Position numbers and translations under genes: made by a program | The notes under the pieces: generated by a model | What the model saw: the letters and a program-made list of their open reading frames with translations, nothing else | Databases searched by the model: none | What the model was told of the DNA's origin: nothing | NCBI GenBank assembly: GCA_001724855.1 | Contig: MEED01000016.1 | Coordinates: 1 to 64,000, forward strand | DNA: 64,000 nt | Direction: 5' to 3' | Origin: Lautropia sp. SCN 69-89 | Lineage (GTDB): Bacteria > Pseudomonadota > Gammaproteobacteria > Burkholderiales > Burkholderiaceae_E | In this document: positions 27,045 through 36,571 of the stretch, one piece after another | Layout of the letters: every line of letters starts with the position of its first letter | Numbering within the stretch: position 1 is the stretch's first letter

Positions 27045-28235
27045 TCAGAAGGTGAAGTCGACCCCGGTCGCGTTCGCGGACGAGACGTCCACCACGCCGC
27101 TGTCCTGCGTGGTCGTGCCGTCGCTCGCGCGCACCACGTACTTGCCGCCGTTGGCGGCCCCGGCAAGCGCCGAGCCGTACGGCGCGACCTTCGCGGCACC
27201 GGCCGGCACCGACAGCGCGTAGTCGCCGGTGACCGAATCGGCATTCGCGAACGCGGCCTGGATCACGATGTCGAGCGCATTGTCGGCATTGTCGACCACC
27301 GTCTGCAGCGCCTGCGCCGAGCCGGTGCCGTTCGCAGTGGCGATGTTGCCTGCGATCGAGCGCGCCGTGCTCGCAGTCAGCGTGACGGCCGGTACTGGAG
27401 TGCTCTGCCCGGTGGTCACCGGTACGTTGGTGTAGACCACGTTGGCGTACCCGGGCGCCCCGATCACCAGGTTGTAGCCGGGGCTACCCTGCTGCGTCAC
27501 GGGAACCGGCTCGAGTGTCCAGGTGCCGTCGGCACGCACGGTCGTCGAGCGCACGACCGTCACCGCCCCGGACGACGGATCGAAGCGCTGCAGCGATGCC
27601 CAAGCGCCCGCCCGAGCCGCTTCCGGAGACACCGCGCCGCCGTCGATCGAGCCGACCAGGATCGGGATCACCGAGACGACGGGCTTCAGGTTGTAGCGGT
27701 TGCTCGCGCCGGCCTTGACGATCGACTTGCAGGCGTCGAAGTCGAGCACGAGGTCGACCTCCTCGCCCGCGGCCACGTCGAAGCCATGCTTCAGTTTCAG
27801 GCCGCTTTGCTGGGCGCTCGGCGTGTCGAGGTTGATCGGGGTCTTGGTCGTGTCGTCGGTCAGCACGATCTGGTTCGCGCCACTGGCCGCGCTGAGCACC
27901 AGCCGAACCTGCGTGTAATGCCCCTCGGGCAGCGCTGTCTGGCCCAGGTCGGCGAGCAGGCCGTTCTGCAGCGACAGCAGGTCGATGCGGTGCCCGTCGC
28001 GCCCCGCGTCGGGCGTAACGATGACCTCGGACCAGCCCGGATCGGCGTCGCCCGCCGAAGCCGACTTGTGCACCCGCACTTTCGTGACCGTGACCCAGAC
28101 GTGGTCGTATCCGCACGCGGGCGCGTCGGTCATCTTGACGCTCAGCGTTCCGGTGCCGCCGGAATCGCCGCCGCCACCGCAGGCAGCAAGGGTCGCGGCC
28201 GCCGCAATCGCGGGAAGGAACGTCGATAGACGCAT
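27045..28235 (-). CDS. DUF4382 domain lipoprotein
   Basis: A 396-residue lipoprotein. The signal peptide ends in the lipobox LAAC (Cys19), followed by a Gly/Ser/Asp linker (GGGGDSGG). A DUF4382 domain follows (LSVKMTDAPACGYDHVWVTVTKVRVH, about residues 30-165), then a carboxypeptidase-regulatory-like beta domain (APGYANVVYTNVPV). The C-terminus ends in TGVDFTF. The role of DUF4382 proteins is unknown. They are typically surface or periplasmic. The ATG follows AGGAGACCCTTCGAA. A tRNA gene lies divergently upstream. Confidence 0.85.
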   Translation of the reverse strand: MRLSTFLPAIAAAATLAACGGGGDSGGTGTLSVKMTDAPACGYDHVWVTVTKVRVHKSASAGDADPGWSEVIVTPDAGRDGHRIDLLSLQNGLLADLGQTALPEGHYTQVRLVLSAASGANQIVLTDDTTKTPINLDTPSAQQSGLKLKHGFDVAAGEEVDLVLDFDACKSIVKAGASNRYNLKPVVSVIPILVGSIDGGAVSPEAARAGAWASLQRFDPSSGAVTVVRSTTVRADGTWTLEPVPVTQQGSPGYNLVIGAPGYANVVYTNVPVTTGQSTPVPAVTLTASTARSIAGNIATANGTGSAQALQTVVDNADNALDIVIQAAFANADSVTGDYALSVPAGAAKVAPYGSALAGAANGGKYVVRASDGTTTQDSGVVDVSSANATGVDFTF

Positions 28236-28432
28236 TTCGAAGGGTCTCCTCGTGAGGGGGCACCGGACCCGGCCTGCGCCTGGCGTCGCCGCCCCTTCGG
28301 TTTGCACGTGCCTGCATTCTGGCACCGGAGCCTCACGGACCTCGGCGGAACGATTTCACGCCGGCCACGCCAGCGACCGGCGGTCGGACGGCAGGAACGA
28401 GCGGCGGCCCGCCGCTATACTCGGAGCCCTGC

Positions 28433-28522
28433 GGAAGCGTGGCCGAGCGGTTTAAGGCACTGGTCTTGAAAACCAGCGACGGGGCGACCCGTCCGTGAGT
28501 TCGAATCTCACCGCTTCCGCCA
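28433..28522 (+). tRNA. tRNA-Ser (anticodon UGA)
   Basis: A 90-nt tRNA with acceptor GGAAGCG paired to CGCTTCC, discriminator G and encoded CCA. The anticodon stem CTGGT/ACCAG encloses CTTGAAA (UGA). The long variable arm (GCGACGGGGCGACCCGTC) is typical of class II serine tRNA. T-loop GTTCGAATC is intact. tRNA-Ser genes are common integration sites. The mqsRA pair lies 167 bases downstream, but I find no repeat of the 3' end that would mark an integration. Confidence 0.95.
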
Positions 28523-28663
28523 GCATCGTGGCATTGACACGCATTTCCCGGCCCCCCGGGCCGCCAAACCCGCCCACAATTCTCCGGGCGGCCTCAACCC
28601 CTGTCTCCTGGCCCGGTCTGGCGCCACGCCGCGGCCCGGCACCGTCGGATGGGATGTCCTCGG

Positions 28664-28680
28664 GTAACCTTATAGGTTAA
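28664..28680 (+). promoter_or_regulatory. mqsRA operator palindrome
   Basis: TAACCT-TAT-AGGTTA (28,665-28,679) is a perfect palindrome with a 3-base centre. It matches the AACCT-N-AGGTT sites bound by E. coli MqsA. It ends about 10 bases before the mqsR ATG, so MqsA bound here should repress the pair. Confidence 0.8.
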
Positions 28681-28689
28681 AATAACCCA

Positions 28690-28992
28690 ATGGAGAAATC
28701 CCGGCCGCACTACCGACTGGAGGAGATGAAAGCCGAGATCGCGCGGCGCGGCGCGGTCGCCTTCACGAAGACTGCGATCGATGGTGGCCGGGAAATGGGG
28801 CTGACGCTGGCGGAGATGCTGGAAGTGATTGCCGCGCTGTCGGCACGCAACTTCTACAAGTCGATGACCACACACGTGGATCACCGAGTGTGGCAGGACG
28901 TCTACCACGCTGCTGCGCCAAGCGGACGCGTGGCCTACATCAAGCTCACGCAGGTCAACGACAGACCGGTGGTGCAGTTCAAGGAGCGATGA
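28690..28992 (+). CDS. mqsR: type II toxin MqsR (mRNA interferase)
   Basis: A 100-residue MqsR-family toxin. In E. coli MqsR cleaves mRNA at GCU. The catalytic residues match: Lys57 (FYKSMT), Gln69 (WQDVYH), and the Tyr/Lys of VAYIKL. C-terminal VVQFKER is also family-like. As in E. coli, the toxin gene precedes the antitoxin, which is the reverse of most type II systems. The stop overlaps the mqsA start (ATGATGA). The start ATG follows the operator closely and has no strong ribosome site. Confidence 0.92.
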   Translation: MEKSRPHYRLEEMKAEIARRGAVAFTKTAIDGGREMGLTLAEMLEVIAALSARNFYKSMTTHVDHRVWQDVYHAAAPSGRVAYIKLTQVNDRPVVQFKER

Positions 28993-29462
28993 TGAACCAG
29001 CAATGCGGCGTATGCGGGGCGCGCCAGTTGGCCCCGTTCGAGAACGAGACTTTCGAGATCGAGCATCAGGGGCGCAAATCGGTTGTCGAGAGCCTGAGCG
29101 GGATGCGTTGCGGCACCTGCGGGGAAGTGACGTTCGATTCGCGGAGCGCACAAAGGTATGCGGCGGCCAGCGATGCGCTCCTGCTCGAGGCACGTGCGGC
29201 GGAACGCGAGACGATCAAGCGGATTCGGCTCAAGCTCGGCCTGACCCAGGAACAGGCCGCTTTCCTGACCGGCGGCGGCCCTAATGCATTCTCACGCTAC
29301 GAAACCGGCAAGGCGCGGCCGCTGGCGGCCGTGGTGCATCTCTTCCTCTTGCTCGACGCACACCCTGAACTGCTGCGCGAGCTTCCAAAGCCACCCGTCA
29401 AGCTCCGAACGGGCTCCGGCCCAACCGAAGAGTTGAGAACCGACTTCAAGAAACGGGCCTAA
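28989..29462 (+). CDS. mqsA: type II antitoxin MqsA
   Basis: A 157-residue antitoxin. The zinc-binding N-domain uses CGVC (Cys6, Cys9) and CGTC (Cys41, Cys44). A HTH_XRE domain (LTQEQAAFLTGGGPNAFSRYETGKARP) at residues 74-125 binds the operator. The product is about 25 residues longer than E. coli MqsA because of a Pro/Lys/Thr-rich tail (KPPVKLRTGSG). The ATG at 28,989 overlaps the toxin stop and is preceded by AAGGAGCG. Confidence 0.92.
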   Translation: MMNQQCGVCGARQLAPFENETFEIEHQGRKSVVESLSGMRCGTCGEVTFDSRSAQRYAAASDALLLEARAAERETIKRIRLKLGLTQEQAAFLTGGGPNAFSRYETGKARPLAAVVHLFLLLDAHPELLRELPKPPVKLRTGSGPTEELRTDFKKRA

Positions 29463-29472
29463 CATAGGCAAC

Positions 29473-29528
29473 GATAGCTAATAAAACACACGAGCAATAG
29501 CCCACAAGTCGCTGTTTAATAGCTATTT
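29473..29528. repeat. AT-rich imperfect inverted repeat
   Basis: GATAGCTAATAAAACA (about 29,473-29,488) is imperfectly complementary to CTGTTTAATAGCTATTT (29,512-29,528). The loop is about 23 bases. It lies between the convergent mqsA and NUDIX genes and touches the NUDIX stop, so it may act as a weak bidirectional terminator. Confidence 0.45.
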
Positions 29529-30100
29529 CACATCCGATCGAACGCCGGCCACGGCCATGCACCCGAGAACAGCCGCTCCAGCCAGAACGTGACGATCTGC
29601 GTTTTCACGTCGGTGAGCCGCCCGGCGCGCAACTCGTCGACCAGCCATCCCAGCGTGACGATCTCGACTTCGAGAAACTCGCCGTCGTCGAGCGCCTGCC
29701 CGGTGTGCACCAGGTCGCGGCACAGGAACACGTCGATCGACTCGTCGGAAAAGCCGATCGCGGTGTGCAATCGAGTGAGGAACGCCCACTCGTTCGCCCG
29801 ATAGCCGGTTTCCTCGGCCAGTTCGCGTCGCGCGGTCTGCAGCGCGCTCTCGCCCGGATCGAGCTTGCCGGCCGGCACCTCGACGAACACCTCGCCGATC
29901 GGATAGCGGAACTGCCGCTCGATCAGGATGCGCTCGTCGGGGAAGAGCGGCACCATCGCGGCAGCGCCGGGGTGGACGACGAACTCGCGGTTCGTCGGGC
30001 GCCCGTCGGGCAACCGCACGCGGTCGCGGCGCACCTCCAGGAAGCCGCCCTTGAAGACGACCTCGGAATCGATCCGGGTCTCGCGCAGGTCTTTCGTCAC
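29528..30100 (-). CDS. NUDIX hydrolase, ADP-ribose pyrophosphatase-like
   Basis: A 190-residue NUDIX hydrolase. The NUDIX box is at residues 78-100 (GKLDPGE, REL, EETGY). The surrounding sequence (FVEVPAGKLDPGE, TRLHTAIGFSDE) resembles ADP-ribose pyrophosphatase, which splits ADP-ribose to AMP and ribose 5-phosphate. The GTG start lies 14 bases after nuoN stops, so it is the last gene of the complex I operon. Many betaproteobacteria place a NUDIX gene here. The link could be removal of nucleotide products from NADH. Confidence 0.85.
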   Translation of the reverse strand: MTKDLRETRIDSEVVFKGGFLEVRRDRVRLPDGRPTNREFVVHPGAAAMVPLFPDERILIERQFRYPIGEVFVEVPAGKLDPGESALQTARRELAEETGYRANEWAFLTRLHTAIGFSDESIDVFLCRDLVHTGQALDDGEFLEVEIVTLGWLVDELRAGRLTDVKTQIVTFWLERLFSGAWPWPAFDRM

Positions 30101-30114
30101 GGCGGATCGCCGCC

Positions 30115-31590
30115 TTACGTCGCCAGCGCCAGGCGGATCGCCTCGATGCAGGCCGCCATCAGCGGCCCCGGGATGATGCCCAGCCAGAGCACCAGCGCGC
30201 CGTTGACCGCCATCGTGGCGTGCGCGCCGTCGGCCTGCGCGATCGGCGCCTGGTCGGCGGGCGCATCGAAATACATCACCTTGACCACCCGCAGGTAGTA
30301 GAAGGCGCCGATCAGCGAGAACAGCACGGCGACCACCGCCAGCCACACGTGCCCGACGTCGATCACCGCCTTGAGCACCGCCAGCTTGGCGTAGAAACCC
30401 ACGAACGGCGGGATGCCCGCGAACGAGAACATCATGATCAGCATCGCCAGCGCCATCCACGGGCGGCGCCGGTTCAGACCCTTCAGGTCGTCGATCTCGT
30501 CGGCCTCGAAGCCGCTGCGCGCGAGCAGCAGCACCAGGCCGAAGGCACCCAGCGTGGTGAGCACGTAGGTGATCATGTAGAACAGCGCCGAGCCGTACGC
30601 GTAGTTGGCGGTCGCCATGTCGCCGTCGACGACGCCGGCGAGCAGCCCGAGCAGCACGAAGCCGATGTGCGACATCGTGGAGTACGCGAGCATGCGCTTG
30701 AAGTTCGTCTGCGCGATCGCGGCGATGTTGCCCATCGCGAGCGACGCGACCGACAGCACCATCAGCATCTGCTGCCAGTCGGCGGCCACACCGACCAGCG
30801 CCTCGACCAGCAGCCGGAAGGCGATCGCAAACGCGGCGAGCTTGGGCGCCGCCGCCACCAGCAGCGTGGCCGACGTGGGCGAGCCGTGGTAGACGTCGGG
30901 CAGCCACATGTGGAACGGCACCGCGCCCAGCTTGAACGCCAGCCCGGCCACGACGAACACCACGCCGAAGGTGAAGACGGTGCGGTTCAGTTGCCCGCCG
31001 GTAAACGCCGCCGCGATGCGCCCGTGCTCCAGCGTGCCGGCCGCGCCGTAGATCATCGACATGCCGTAGAGCAGGAAACCGGAGGCCAGCGCGCCCAGCA
31101 CGAAATACTTGATCGCCGCCTCGCCGGGCAGCGCGCTGTCGCGCCGCATCGCCACCAGCGCATACAGCGACAGCGACAGCAGCTCGAGCCCCAGGTAGAC
31201 GATCAGCAGGTTGTTGGCCGAGATCATCACCATCTGGCCGAGCAGCGAGAACAGCGCCAGCACGTGGAACTCGCCGCGATCGAGCCCGCGGTCGCGCACG
31301 TATTGGCCGCCGTAGACCAGCGTGGCACCCACCGCGACGTAGGCGCAGAGCTTGAGCAGGTGCGACAGCCCGTCGGCCACGTACATGTTCGAGAACGCGT
31401 ACTGGGTGGGCGAGCCCACCTGCCAGAGCGTGGCAACGAACGGAGCGACAATCGCCAGCAGCGCCAGCACCGAGGACGGAATGCGCCGACTCGCCGGCAC
31501 CAGCACGTCGACCAGCAGCACGACGCACACGCCGACCAGCAGCGCGATCTCGGGCAGCGCGGCCAGCAGGTTCAGGGATTCGAATTTCAT
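30115..31590 (-). CDS. nuoN: NADH-quinone oxidoreductase subunit N
   Basis: A 491-residue, 14-helix proton-pumping subunit homologous to Mrp antiporters. The conserved lysine regions appear as [24 protein letters not shown] and [19 protein letters not shown]. It forms the proximal antiporter module of complex I in the inner membrane. It follows nuoM by 6 bases. Confidence 0.97.
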   Translation of the reverse strand: MKFESLNLLAALPEIALLVGVCVVLLVDVLVPASRRIPSSVLALLAIVAPFVATLWQVGSPTQYAFSNMYVADGLSHLLKLCAYVAVGATLVYGGQYVRDRGLDRGEFHVLALFSLLGQMVMISANNLLIVYLGLELLSLSLYALVAMRRDSALPGEAAIKYFVLGALASGFLLYGMSMIYGAAGTLEHGRIAAAFTGGQLNRTVFTFGVVFVVAGLAFKLGAVPFHMWLPDVYHGSPTSATLLVAAAPKLAAFAIAFRLLVEALVGVAADWQQMLMVLSVASLAMGNIAAIAQTNFKRMLAYSTMSHIGFVLLGLLAGVVDGDMATANYAYGSALFYMITYVLTTLGAFGLVLLLARSGFEADEIDDLKGLNRRRPWMALAMLIMMFSFAGIPPFVGFYAKLAVLKAVIDVGHVWLAVVAVLFSLIGAFYYLRVVKVMYFDAPADQAPIAQADGAHATMAVNGALVLWLGIIPGPLMAACIEAIRLALAT

Positions 31591-31596
31591 CGTTCG

Positions 31597-33078
31597 TTAC
31601 TCGAGCTTCGAGGCCGCGACGTGCTCGAGCAGCGCCTTGGCCGACGCCTCGGTCATGTCGGTGACCGGCTTCGGATAGATGCCCATGCCGAGCACCAGCA
31701 GCGCCATCGCGACCAGCATCCAGAACTCGCGGCGGCCGACGTCCTGCATCTTCGCGACCCGATCGTTGGCGACCGCCCCGAAGATCACCCGCTTGTACAT
31801 CCACAGCGAGTACGCGGCGCCCCAGATCAGCGTGCTGGCCGCCGCCAGCGCCACCCAGAAGTCGAACTGCACCGCGCCCAGGATGACGAAGAACTCGCCG
31901 ACGAAGCCCGAGGTGCCGGGCAGTCCGGAGTTGGCCATCGCGAACAGCATGAACAGCGCCGCGAACCTGGGCATCGTGTTGACCACGCCGCCGTAGTCGG
32001 CGATCTGTCGCGAATGCAGGCGGTCGTAGAGCACGCCGATGCACAGGAACATCGCGCCCGAGACGAAGCCGTGCGAGATCATCTGCACGATCGCGCCCTG
32101 CATCCCCATCTGGTTGAACATGAAGAAGCCGAGCGTGACGAAGCCCATGTGCGCGACCGACGAATAGGCCACCAGCTTCTTCATGTCGGCTTGCACCAGC
32201 GCGACCAGCCCTACGTAGACCACCGCGACGAGCGACAGTGCGATGACGAGGCCCGCCAGCTCATGGCTGGCGTCGGGAGCGATCGGCAGCGAGAAACGTA
32301 CGAAGCCGTAGGCGCCCAGCTTCAGCATCACCGCGGCCAGCACCACCGAGCCGCCGGTGGGCGCCTCGACGTGCGCGTCGGGCAGCCAGGTATGTACCGG
32401 CCACATCGGCACCTTCACCGCGAACGCGGCCATGAACGCCAGGAAGATCAGCACCTGCTCGGGCAGCGACAGCGGCAGCGCATGCCAGTCGAGGATCTCG
32501 AACGAGCCCGACTTCATGTACAGGTAGATGATCGCCACCAGCGTGAGCAGGGAGCCGAGCAGCGTATACAGGAAGAACTTGAACGCCGCGTAGACCCGGT
32601 TCGGGCCGCCCCAGACGCCGATGATGATGTACATCGGAATGAGCGTGGCCTCGAAGAACACGTAGAACAGCAGCCCGTCGAGCGCTGAGAACACGCCCAC
32701 CATCAACCCCGAGAGGATCAGGAACGCCGCCATGTACTGTGCGACCTTGTCCTCGATGACCTCCCAGCCCGCGACCACCACGAACACGGTGATGATCGCG
32801 GTGAGCAGCACGAACCACACCGACAGGCCGTCGACGCCCAGGTGATAGTGCGCCGACAGCGCGTCGATCCAGCGCGTGCGCTCGACGAACTGCATCGCCG
32901 CCGTCGCGCGCTCGAATTCGGTGAACAACGGCACCGTGACCAGCAGGCCGGCGATCGCACCCGCCAGTGCAACGCCGCGCACCAGCCCGGCGTTGCGGTC
33001 GCTGCCCAGCATCAGCAGCGCCACGCCGAACGCGATCGGGACCCAGATGGCGGCGCTGAGAATCGGAAAGGAGCTCAT
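31597..33078 (-). CDS. nuoM: NADH-quinone oxidoreductase subunit M
   Basis: A 493-residue, 14-helix antiporter-like subunit. The conserved glutamate is in FYVFFEATLIPMYI and the TM7 lysine in FAVKVPMWPVHTWLPDAHVEAPT. It translocates protons in the middle of the complex I membrane arm. It is 24 bases downstream of nuoL. The GAAAGGAGCTC ribosome site is visible. Confidence 0.97.
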   Translation of the reverse strand: MSSFPILSAAIWVPIAFGVALLMLGSDRNAGLVRGVALAGAIAGLLVTVPLFTEFERATAAMQFVERTRWIDALSAHYHLGVDGLSVWFVLLTAIITVFVVVAGWEVIEDKVAQYMAAFLILSGLMVGVFSALDGLLFYVFFEATLIPMYIIIGVWGGPNRVYAAFKFFLYTLLGSLLTLVAIIYLYMKSGSFEILDWHALPLSLPEQVLIFLAFMAAFAVKVPMWPVHTWLPDAHVEAPTGGSVVLAAVMLKLGAYGFVRFSLPIAPDASHELAGLVIALSLVAVVYVGLVALVQADMKKLVAYSSVAHMGFVTLGFFMFNQMGMQGAIVQMISHGFVSGAMFLCIGVLYDRLHSRQIADYGGVVNTMPRFAALFMLFAMANSGLPGTSGFVGEFFVILGAVQFDFWVALAAASTLIWGAAYSLWMYKRVIFGAVANDRVAKMQDVGRREFWMLVAMALLVLGMGIYPKPVTDMTEASAKALLEHVAASKLE

Positions 33079-33102
33079 GTTCTCGGTCGTCTATGTCGCG
33101 GT

Positions 33103-35109
33103 TCAGCGTCGCACCAGCGGCAGCACGACGAACAGCAGCAGCAGCGCCACGCCGACGATCATCGTGATCGCGTAGCTGTTCAGCCGCCCGGTCTGCGCCA
33201 GCCGCAGGACGCCGGCGAACCAGCCGACCAGCCGCGCGCTGCCGTCGATCGCCACGCCGTCGATCAGCGCCTGGTCGCCCCCCTTCCACAGGCCGCGCCC
33301 GAGCAGGCGCGCGCCGCCGGCGAAGACCACCTCGTTGATCCGGTCGAGGTAGTACTTGTTGTCGAGCAGCCGGTAGATCGCGGCGAAGCGCGCGGCGATC
33401 GCCTCGGGCAGCCGCGGGTTCACCATGTAGCAGTACCAGGCCGACGCCACCCCGGCCAGCGCGAGCCAGAAGGCCGGCGTGCTCACCGAGTGCAGCCCCA
33501 TCGCCCACCAGCCGTGGAACTCGTGCGCCAGTTCGGCCATCGCCGGATGCCGCTCGGCCGAGGCGATCACGTCCTTGAAGAAGTCGCCGAAGAGCATCGG
33601 GCCCACCGTGTACAGGCCGATCAGCACCGACGGGATCGCCAGCAGCACCAGCGGGAGCGTGACCACCGCCGGCGACTCGTGCGGTTTCTCGCCCGCGGCC
33701 AGGCCGTGATGGTGCCCGCCCGCGTGCTCGTCATGACCGTGGTGCGCCCTGCCCCAGCGCTCCTCGCCGTGGAACACCAGGAAGTACATGCGGAACGAAT
33801 AGAACGCGGTGACGAACACGCCGGCCAGCACCGCCCAGTAGGCGAAACCCGCGCCCGGCACGTCGGCGTGGCGCGTGGCCTCGATGATCAGGTCTTTCGA
33901 ATAGAAGCCCGAGAAGAACGGCGTGCCGATCAGCGCCAGGGATCCGGCCAGCGCGGTGATCCAGGTGATCGGCATGTACTTGCGCAACCCGCCCATGTTG
34001 CGGATGTCCTGGTCGTGGTGCATGCCGATGATCACCGAGCCGGCCGCCAGGAACAGCAGCGCCTTGAAGAAGGCGTGCGTCATCAGGTGGAAGATGGCCA
34101 CGCCGTAGGCCGAGGCGCCCAGCGCGACGGTCATGTAGCCGAGCTGCGACAGCGTGGAATACGCGATCACCCGCTTGATGTCGTTCTGCACGATGCCCAG
34201 GAAGCCCATGAAGAGCGCGGTGATCGCACCGATCGTGATCACCACGCCGAGCGCGGTGTCCGACAGCTCGAACAGCGGCGACATCCGCGCCACCATGAAG
34301 ATGCCGGCGGTCACCATCGTCGCCGCGTGGATCAGCGCGGAGATCGGCGTCGGGCCCTCCATCGAGTCGGGCAGCCAGACGTGCAGCGGGAACTGCGCCG
34401 ACTTGCCCATCGCGCCGATGAACAGGCAGATACAGGCCAGCGTGAGCAGCGACCACGGCGTGCCCGGAATGAGCTCGATCGTGCGATCGGCCAGCGCGGG
34501 CGCCGCTGCGAAGGCCTGCGCGTAGTCGAGCGAGCCGAAATACGCCAGCACCAGTCCGATGCCCAGCACGAAGCCGAAGTCGCCGACCCGGTTGACCAGG
34601 AACGCCTTCAGGTTGGCGTGGATCGCCGTGGGGCGCGTGTACCAGAAGCCGATCAGCAGGTACGACACCAGGCCCACCGCCTCCCAGCCGAAGAACAGCT
34701 GCAGGAAGTTGTTGGCCATTACCAGCATCATCATCGAGAAGGTGAACAGCGAGATGTACGCGAAGAAGCGCTGGTAGCCCGGGTCGTCGGCCATGTAGCC
34801 GATCGTGTAGATGTGCACCATCAGCGACACCGAGGTGACGACGCACATCATCGTCGCGGTGAGCGTGTCGACCAGGAAGCCGACTTCGAGCTTCACGCCG
34901 CCGATCGTCGCCCAGGAGTACACGGTGCCGTTGAAGGTGGTGCCCTGCAGCACGTCGGCCAGCGTCCACATCGATGCGAAGAACGCGATCGCCACGCCGG
35001 CGATGGTGACCGTGTGCGCGCCGGCGCGGCCGATCGTGCGGCCGAACAGGCCGGCCAGCAGCGCGCCGGCGAGCGGGGCGAATGCGGCGAGGAGGTAGGC
35101 TGTTTTCAT
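33103..35109 (-). CDS. nuoL: NADH-quinone oxidoreductase subunit L
   Basis: A 668-residue distal antiporter subunit with 14 core helices plus a C-terminal lateral helix. Conserved residues lie in FFGWEAVGLVSYLLIGFW (Glu) and MGKSAQFPLHVWLPDSMEGPT (Lys). A loop around residues 452-468 is strikingly histidine-rich (RAHHGHDEHAGGHHHG) and might bind metal. The rest agrees with the family. The stop is 24 bases from nuoM. Confidence 0.97.
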   Translation of the reverse strand: MKTAYLLAAFAPLAGALLAGLFGRTIGRAGAHTVTIAGVAIAFFASMWTLADVLQGTTFNGTVYSWATIGGVKLEVGFLVDTLTATMMCVVTSVSLMVHIYTIGYMADDPGYQRFFAYISLFTFSMMMLVMANNFLQLFFGWEAVGLVSYLLIGFWYTRPTAIHANLKAFLVNRVGDFGFVLGIGLVLAYFGSLDYAQAFAAAPALADRTIELIPGTPWSLLTLACICLFIGAMGKSAQFPLHVWLPDSMEGPTPISALIHAATMVTAGIFMVARMSPLFELSDTALGVVITIGAITALFMGFLGIVQNDIKRVIAYSTLSQLGYMTVALGASAYGVAIFHLMTHAFFKALLFLAAGSVIIGMHHDQDIRNMGGLRKYMPITWITALAGSLALIGTPFFSGFYSKDLIIEATRHADVPGAGFAYWAVLAGVFVTAFYSFRMYFLVFHGEERWGRAHHGHDEHAGGHHHGLAAGEKPHESPAVVTLPLVLLAIPSVLIGLYTVGPMLFGDFFKDVIASAERHPAMAELAHEFHGWWAMGLHSVSTPAFWLALAGVASAWYCYMVNPRLPEAIAARFAAIYRLLDNKYYLDRINEVVFAGGARLLGRGLWKGGDQALIDGVAIDGSARLVGWFAGVLRLAQTGRLNSYAITMIVGVALLLLFVVLPLVRR

Positions 35110-35117
35110 GTCGTCGC

Positions 35118-35426
35118 TCAGCCCTTCAGGCGGTCGAGGTCCTCGACGTCGATCGACTCGACCGTGCGGAACAGCACGACCAGGATCGCCAGGCCGATCG
35201 CCGCCTCGGCCGCCGCCACGGTGAGGATGAAGAACACGAAGACCTGCCCGGCCGCATCGCCCAGGAAATGCGAGAAGGCGATGAAGTTCATGTTCACCGC
35301 CAGCAGCATCAGCTCGATGGCCATCAGCACGATGATCACGTTGCGCCGGTTCAGGAAGATGCCGATCACGCTGATCGCGAACAGGATCGCGCCGAGCACC
35401 AGGTAGTGGGCGAGCGTGAGGCTCAT
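35118..35426 (-). CDS. nuoK: NADH-quinone oxidoreductase subunit K
   Basis: A 102-residue, three-helix subunit. Two buried glutamates conserved in the proton path lie in [12 protein letters not shown] and [11 protein letters not shown]. It is equivalent to ND4L. The ATG overlaps the nuoJ stop (ATGA). Confidence 0.97.
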   Translation of the reverse strand: MSLTLAHYLVLGAILFAISVIGIFLNRRNVIIVLMAIELMLLAVNMNFIAFSHFLGDAAGQVFVFFILTVAAAEAAIGLAILVVLFRTVESIDVEDLDRLKG

Positions 35427-36034
35427 GACGGGCTCCGGTCGCGCGGTTGCGCGCGCATGGGCACCAGGCGGACGCGGTCTTCGCGCCGGGTGCGCACCGC
35501 CTTCGCCGCGTCGGTATGGCGGGCGTCCTTGCGACGGCGCAGCGTGAGCGCGATCGCCGCGACCATCGCCACCAGCAGCAGCACCGCGGCGATCTCGAAG
35601 GCGTAGACGTACTCGGTGTAGATCAGCTTGCCCAGTGCCTTGGTGTTGCTGTAGTCGGCCGGCAGCGGCGGCACGTCGGTCTGGCGCACGCGAAAGCTCG
35701 TCATCAGCACGATCGCGAGTTCGATCACCACGACGACGCCGACGAACAGCGCCACCGGCAGGTTGCGCCAGAAGCCCTGGCGCACCTGGTCGAGGTTGAT
35801 GTCGAGCATCATCACCACGAACAGGAACAGGACCATCACCGCGCCCACGTAGACCAGCACCAGCGTGATGGCCAGGAACTCGGCCTTCAGCAGCATCCAG
35901 ATACAGGCGGCGCTGCAGAAGGTGAGCACCAGGAACAGCGCCGAGTGCACCGGATTGCGCGCGGTGATCACGCGCAGCGCGGCGAACACGGTCACGGCCG
36001 AGAACAGGTAGAAGAGGACGGTCCTGGGATCCAT
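35423..36034 (-). CDS. nuoJ: NADH-quinone oxidoreductase subunit J
   Basis: A 203-residue, five-helix membrane subunit equivalent to ND6. The conserved TM3 segment [17 protein letters not shown] is clear. The C-terminal ~35 residues are basic and cytoplasmic ([21 protein letters not shown]). It is located 16 bases after nuoI and overlaps nuoK. Confidence 0.96.
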   Translation of the reverse strand: MDPRTVLFYLFSAVTVFAALRVITARNPVHSALFLVLTFCSAACIWMLLKAEFLAITLVLVYVGAVMVLFLFVVMMLDINLDQVRQGFWRNLPVALFVGVVVVIELAIVLMTSFRVRQTDVPPLPADYSNTKALGKLIYTEYVYAFEIAAVLLLVAMVAAIALTLRRRKDARHTDAAKAVRTRREDRVRLVPMRAQPRDRSPS

Positions 36035-36050
36035 GTGGGTGGTCTCTGGA

Positions 36051-36539
36051 TCAGCGATAGCGGGCGTCGGCCTCGCGGTTGGCGGCGATCTCGGCCTCGT
36101 AGCGGTCGCCGACCGCCAGCAGCATCTCCTTCGTGAAGTAGAGGTCGCCGCGCTTCTCGCCGTGGTATTCGTGGATGTGCGTCTCGACGATCGAGTCGAC
36201 CGGGCAGCTCTCCTCGCAGAAGCCGCAGAAGATGCACTTGGTGAGGTCGATGTCGTAGCGGGTGGTGCGCCGCGTGTTGTCTTCGCGGCACTCGGACTCG
36301 ATCGTGATCGCCAACGCCGGGCACACTGCCTCGCACAGCTTGCACGCGATGCAGCGCTCCTCGCCGTTGGGGTAGCGCCTGAGCGCGTGCAGGCCCCGGA
36401 AGCGCGGCGACATCGGCGTCTTCTCTTCCGGATACTGGACGGTGATCTTGCGCGCGAAGAAGTACCTGCCGGTGAGCTTGAGGCCCTTCAGCATCTCGCC
36501 GAGCATGAAACTCGAGAAGAATTCCCTGACCGCTTCCAT
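36051..36539 (-). CDS. nuoI: NADH-quinone oxidoreductase subunit I
   Basis: A 162-residue ferredoxin-like subunit with two [4Fe-4S] motifs. They are Cys63-66-69-73 ([12 protein letters not shown]) and Cys102-105-108-112 ([12 protein letters not shown]). These form clusters N6a and N6b and pass electrons toward NuoB. The N-terminal amphipathic helix attaches to the membrane. Confidence 0.97.
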   Translation of the reverse strand: MEAVREFFSSFMLGEMLKGLKLTGRYFFARKITVQYPEEKTPMSPRFRGLHALRRYPNGEERCIACKLCEAVCPALAITIESECREDNTRRTTRYDIDLTKCIFCGFCEESCPVDSIVETHIHEYHGEKRGDLYFTKEMLLAVGDRYEAEIAANREADARYR

Positions 36540-36571
36540 GTTCGCCACCTCCCGACGCGCGCCCGCCCGCG

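Noticed and set aside
28523-28663. Integrase-type attachment duplication of the tRNA-Ser 3' end
   Set aside because: No second copy of the tRNA 3' sequence was found downstream in the window.
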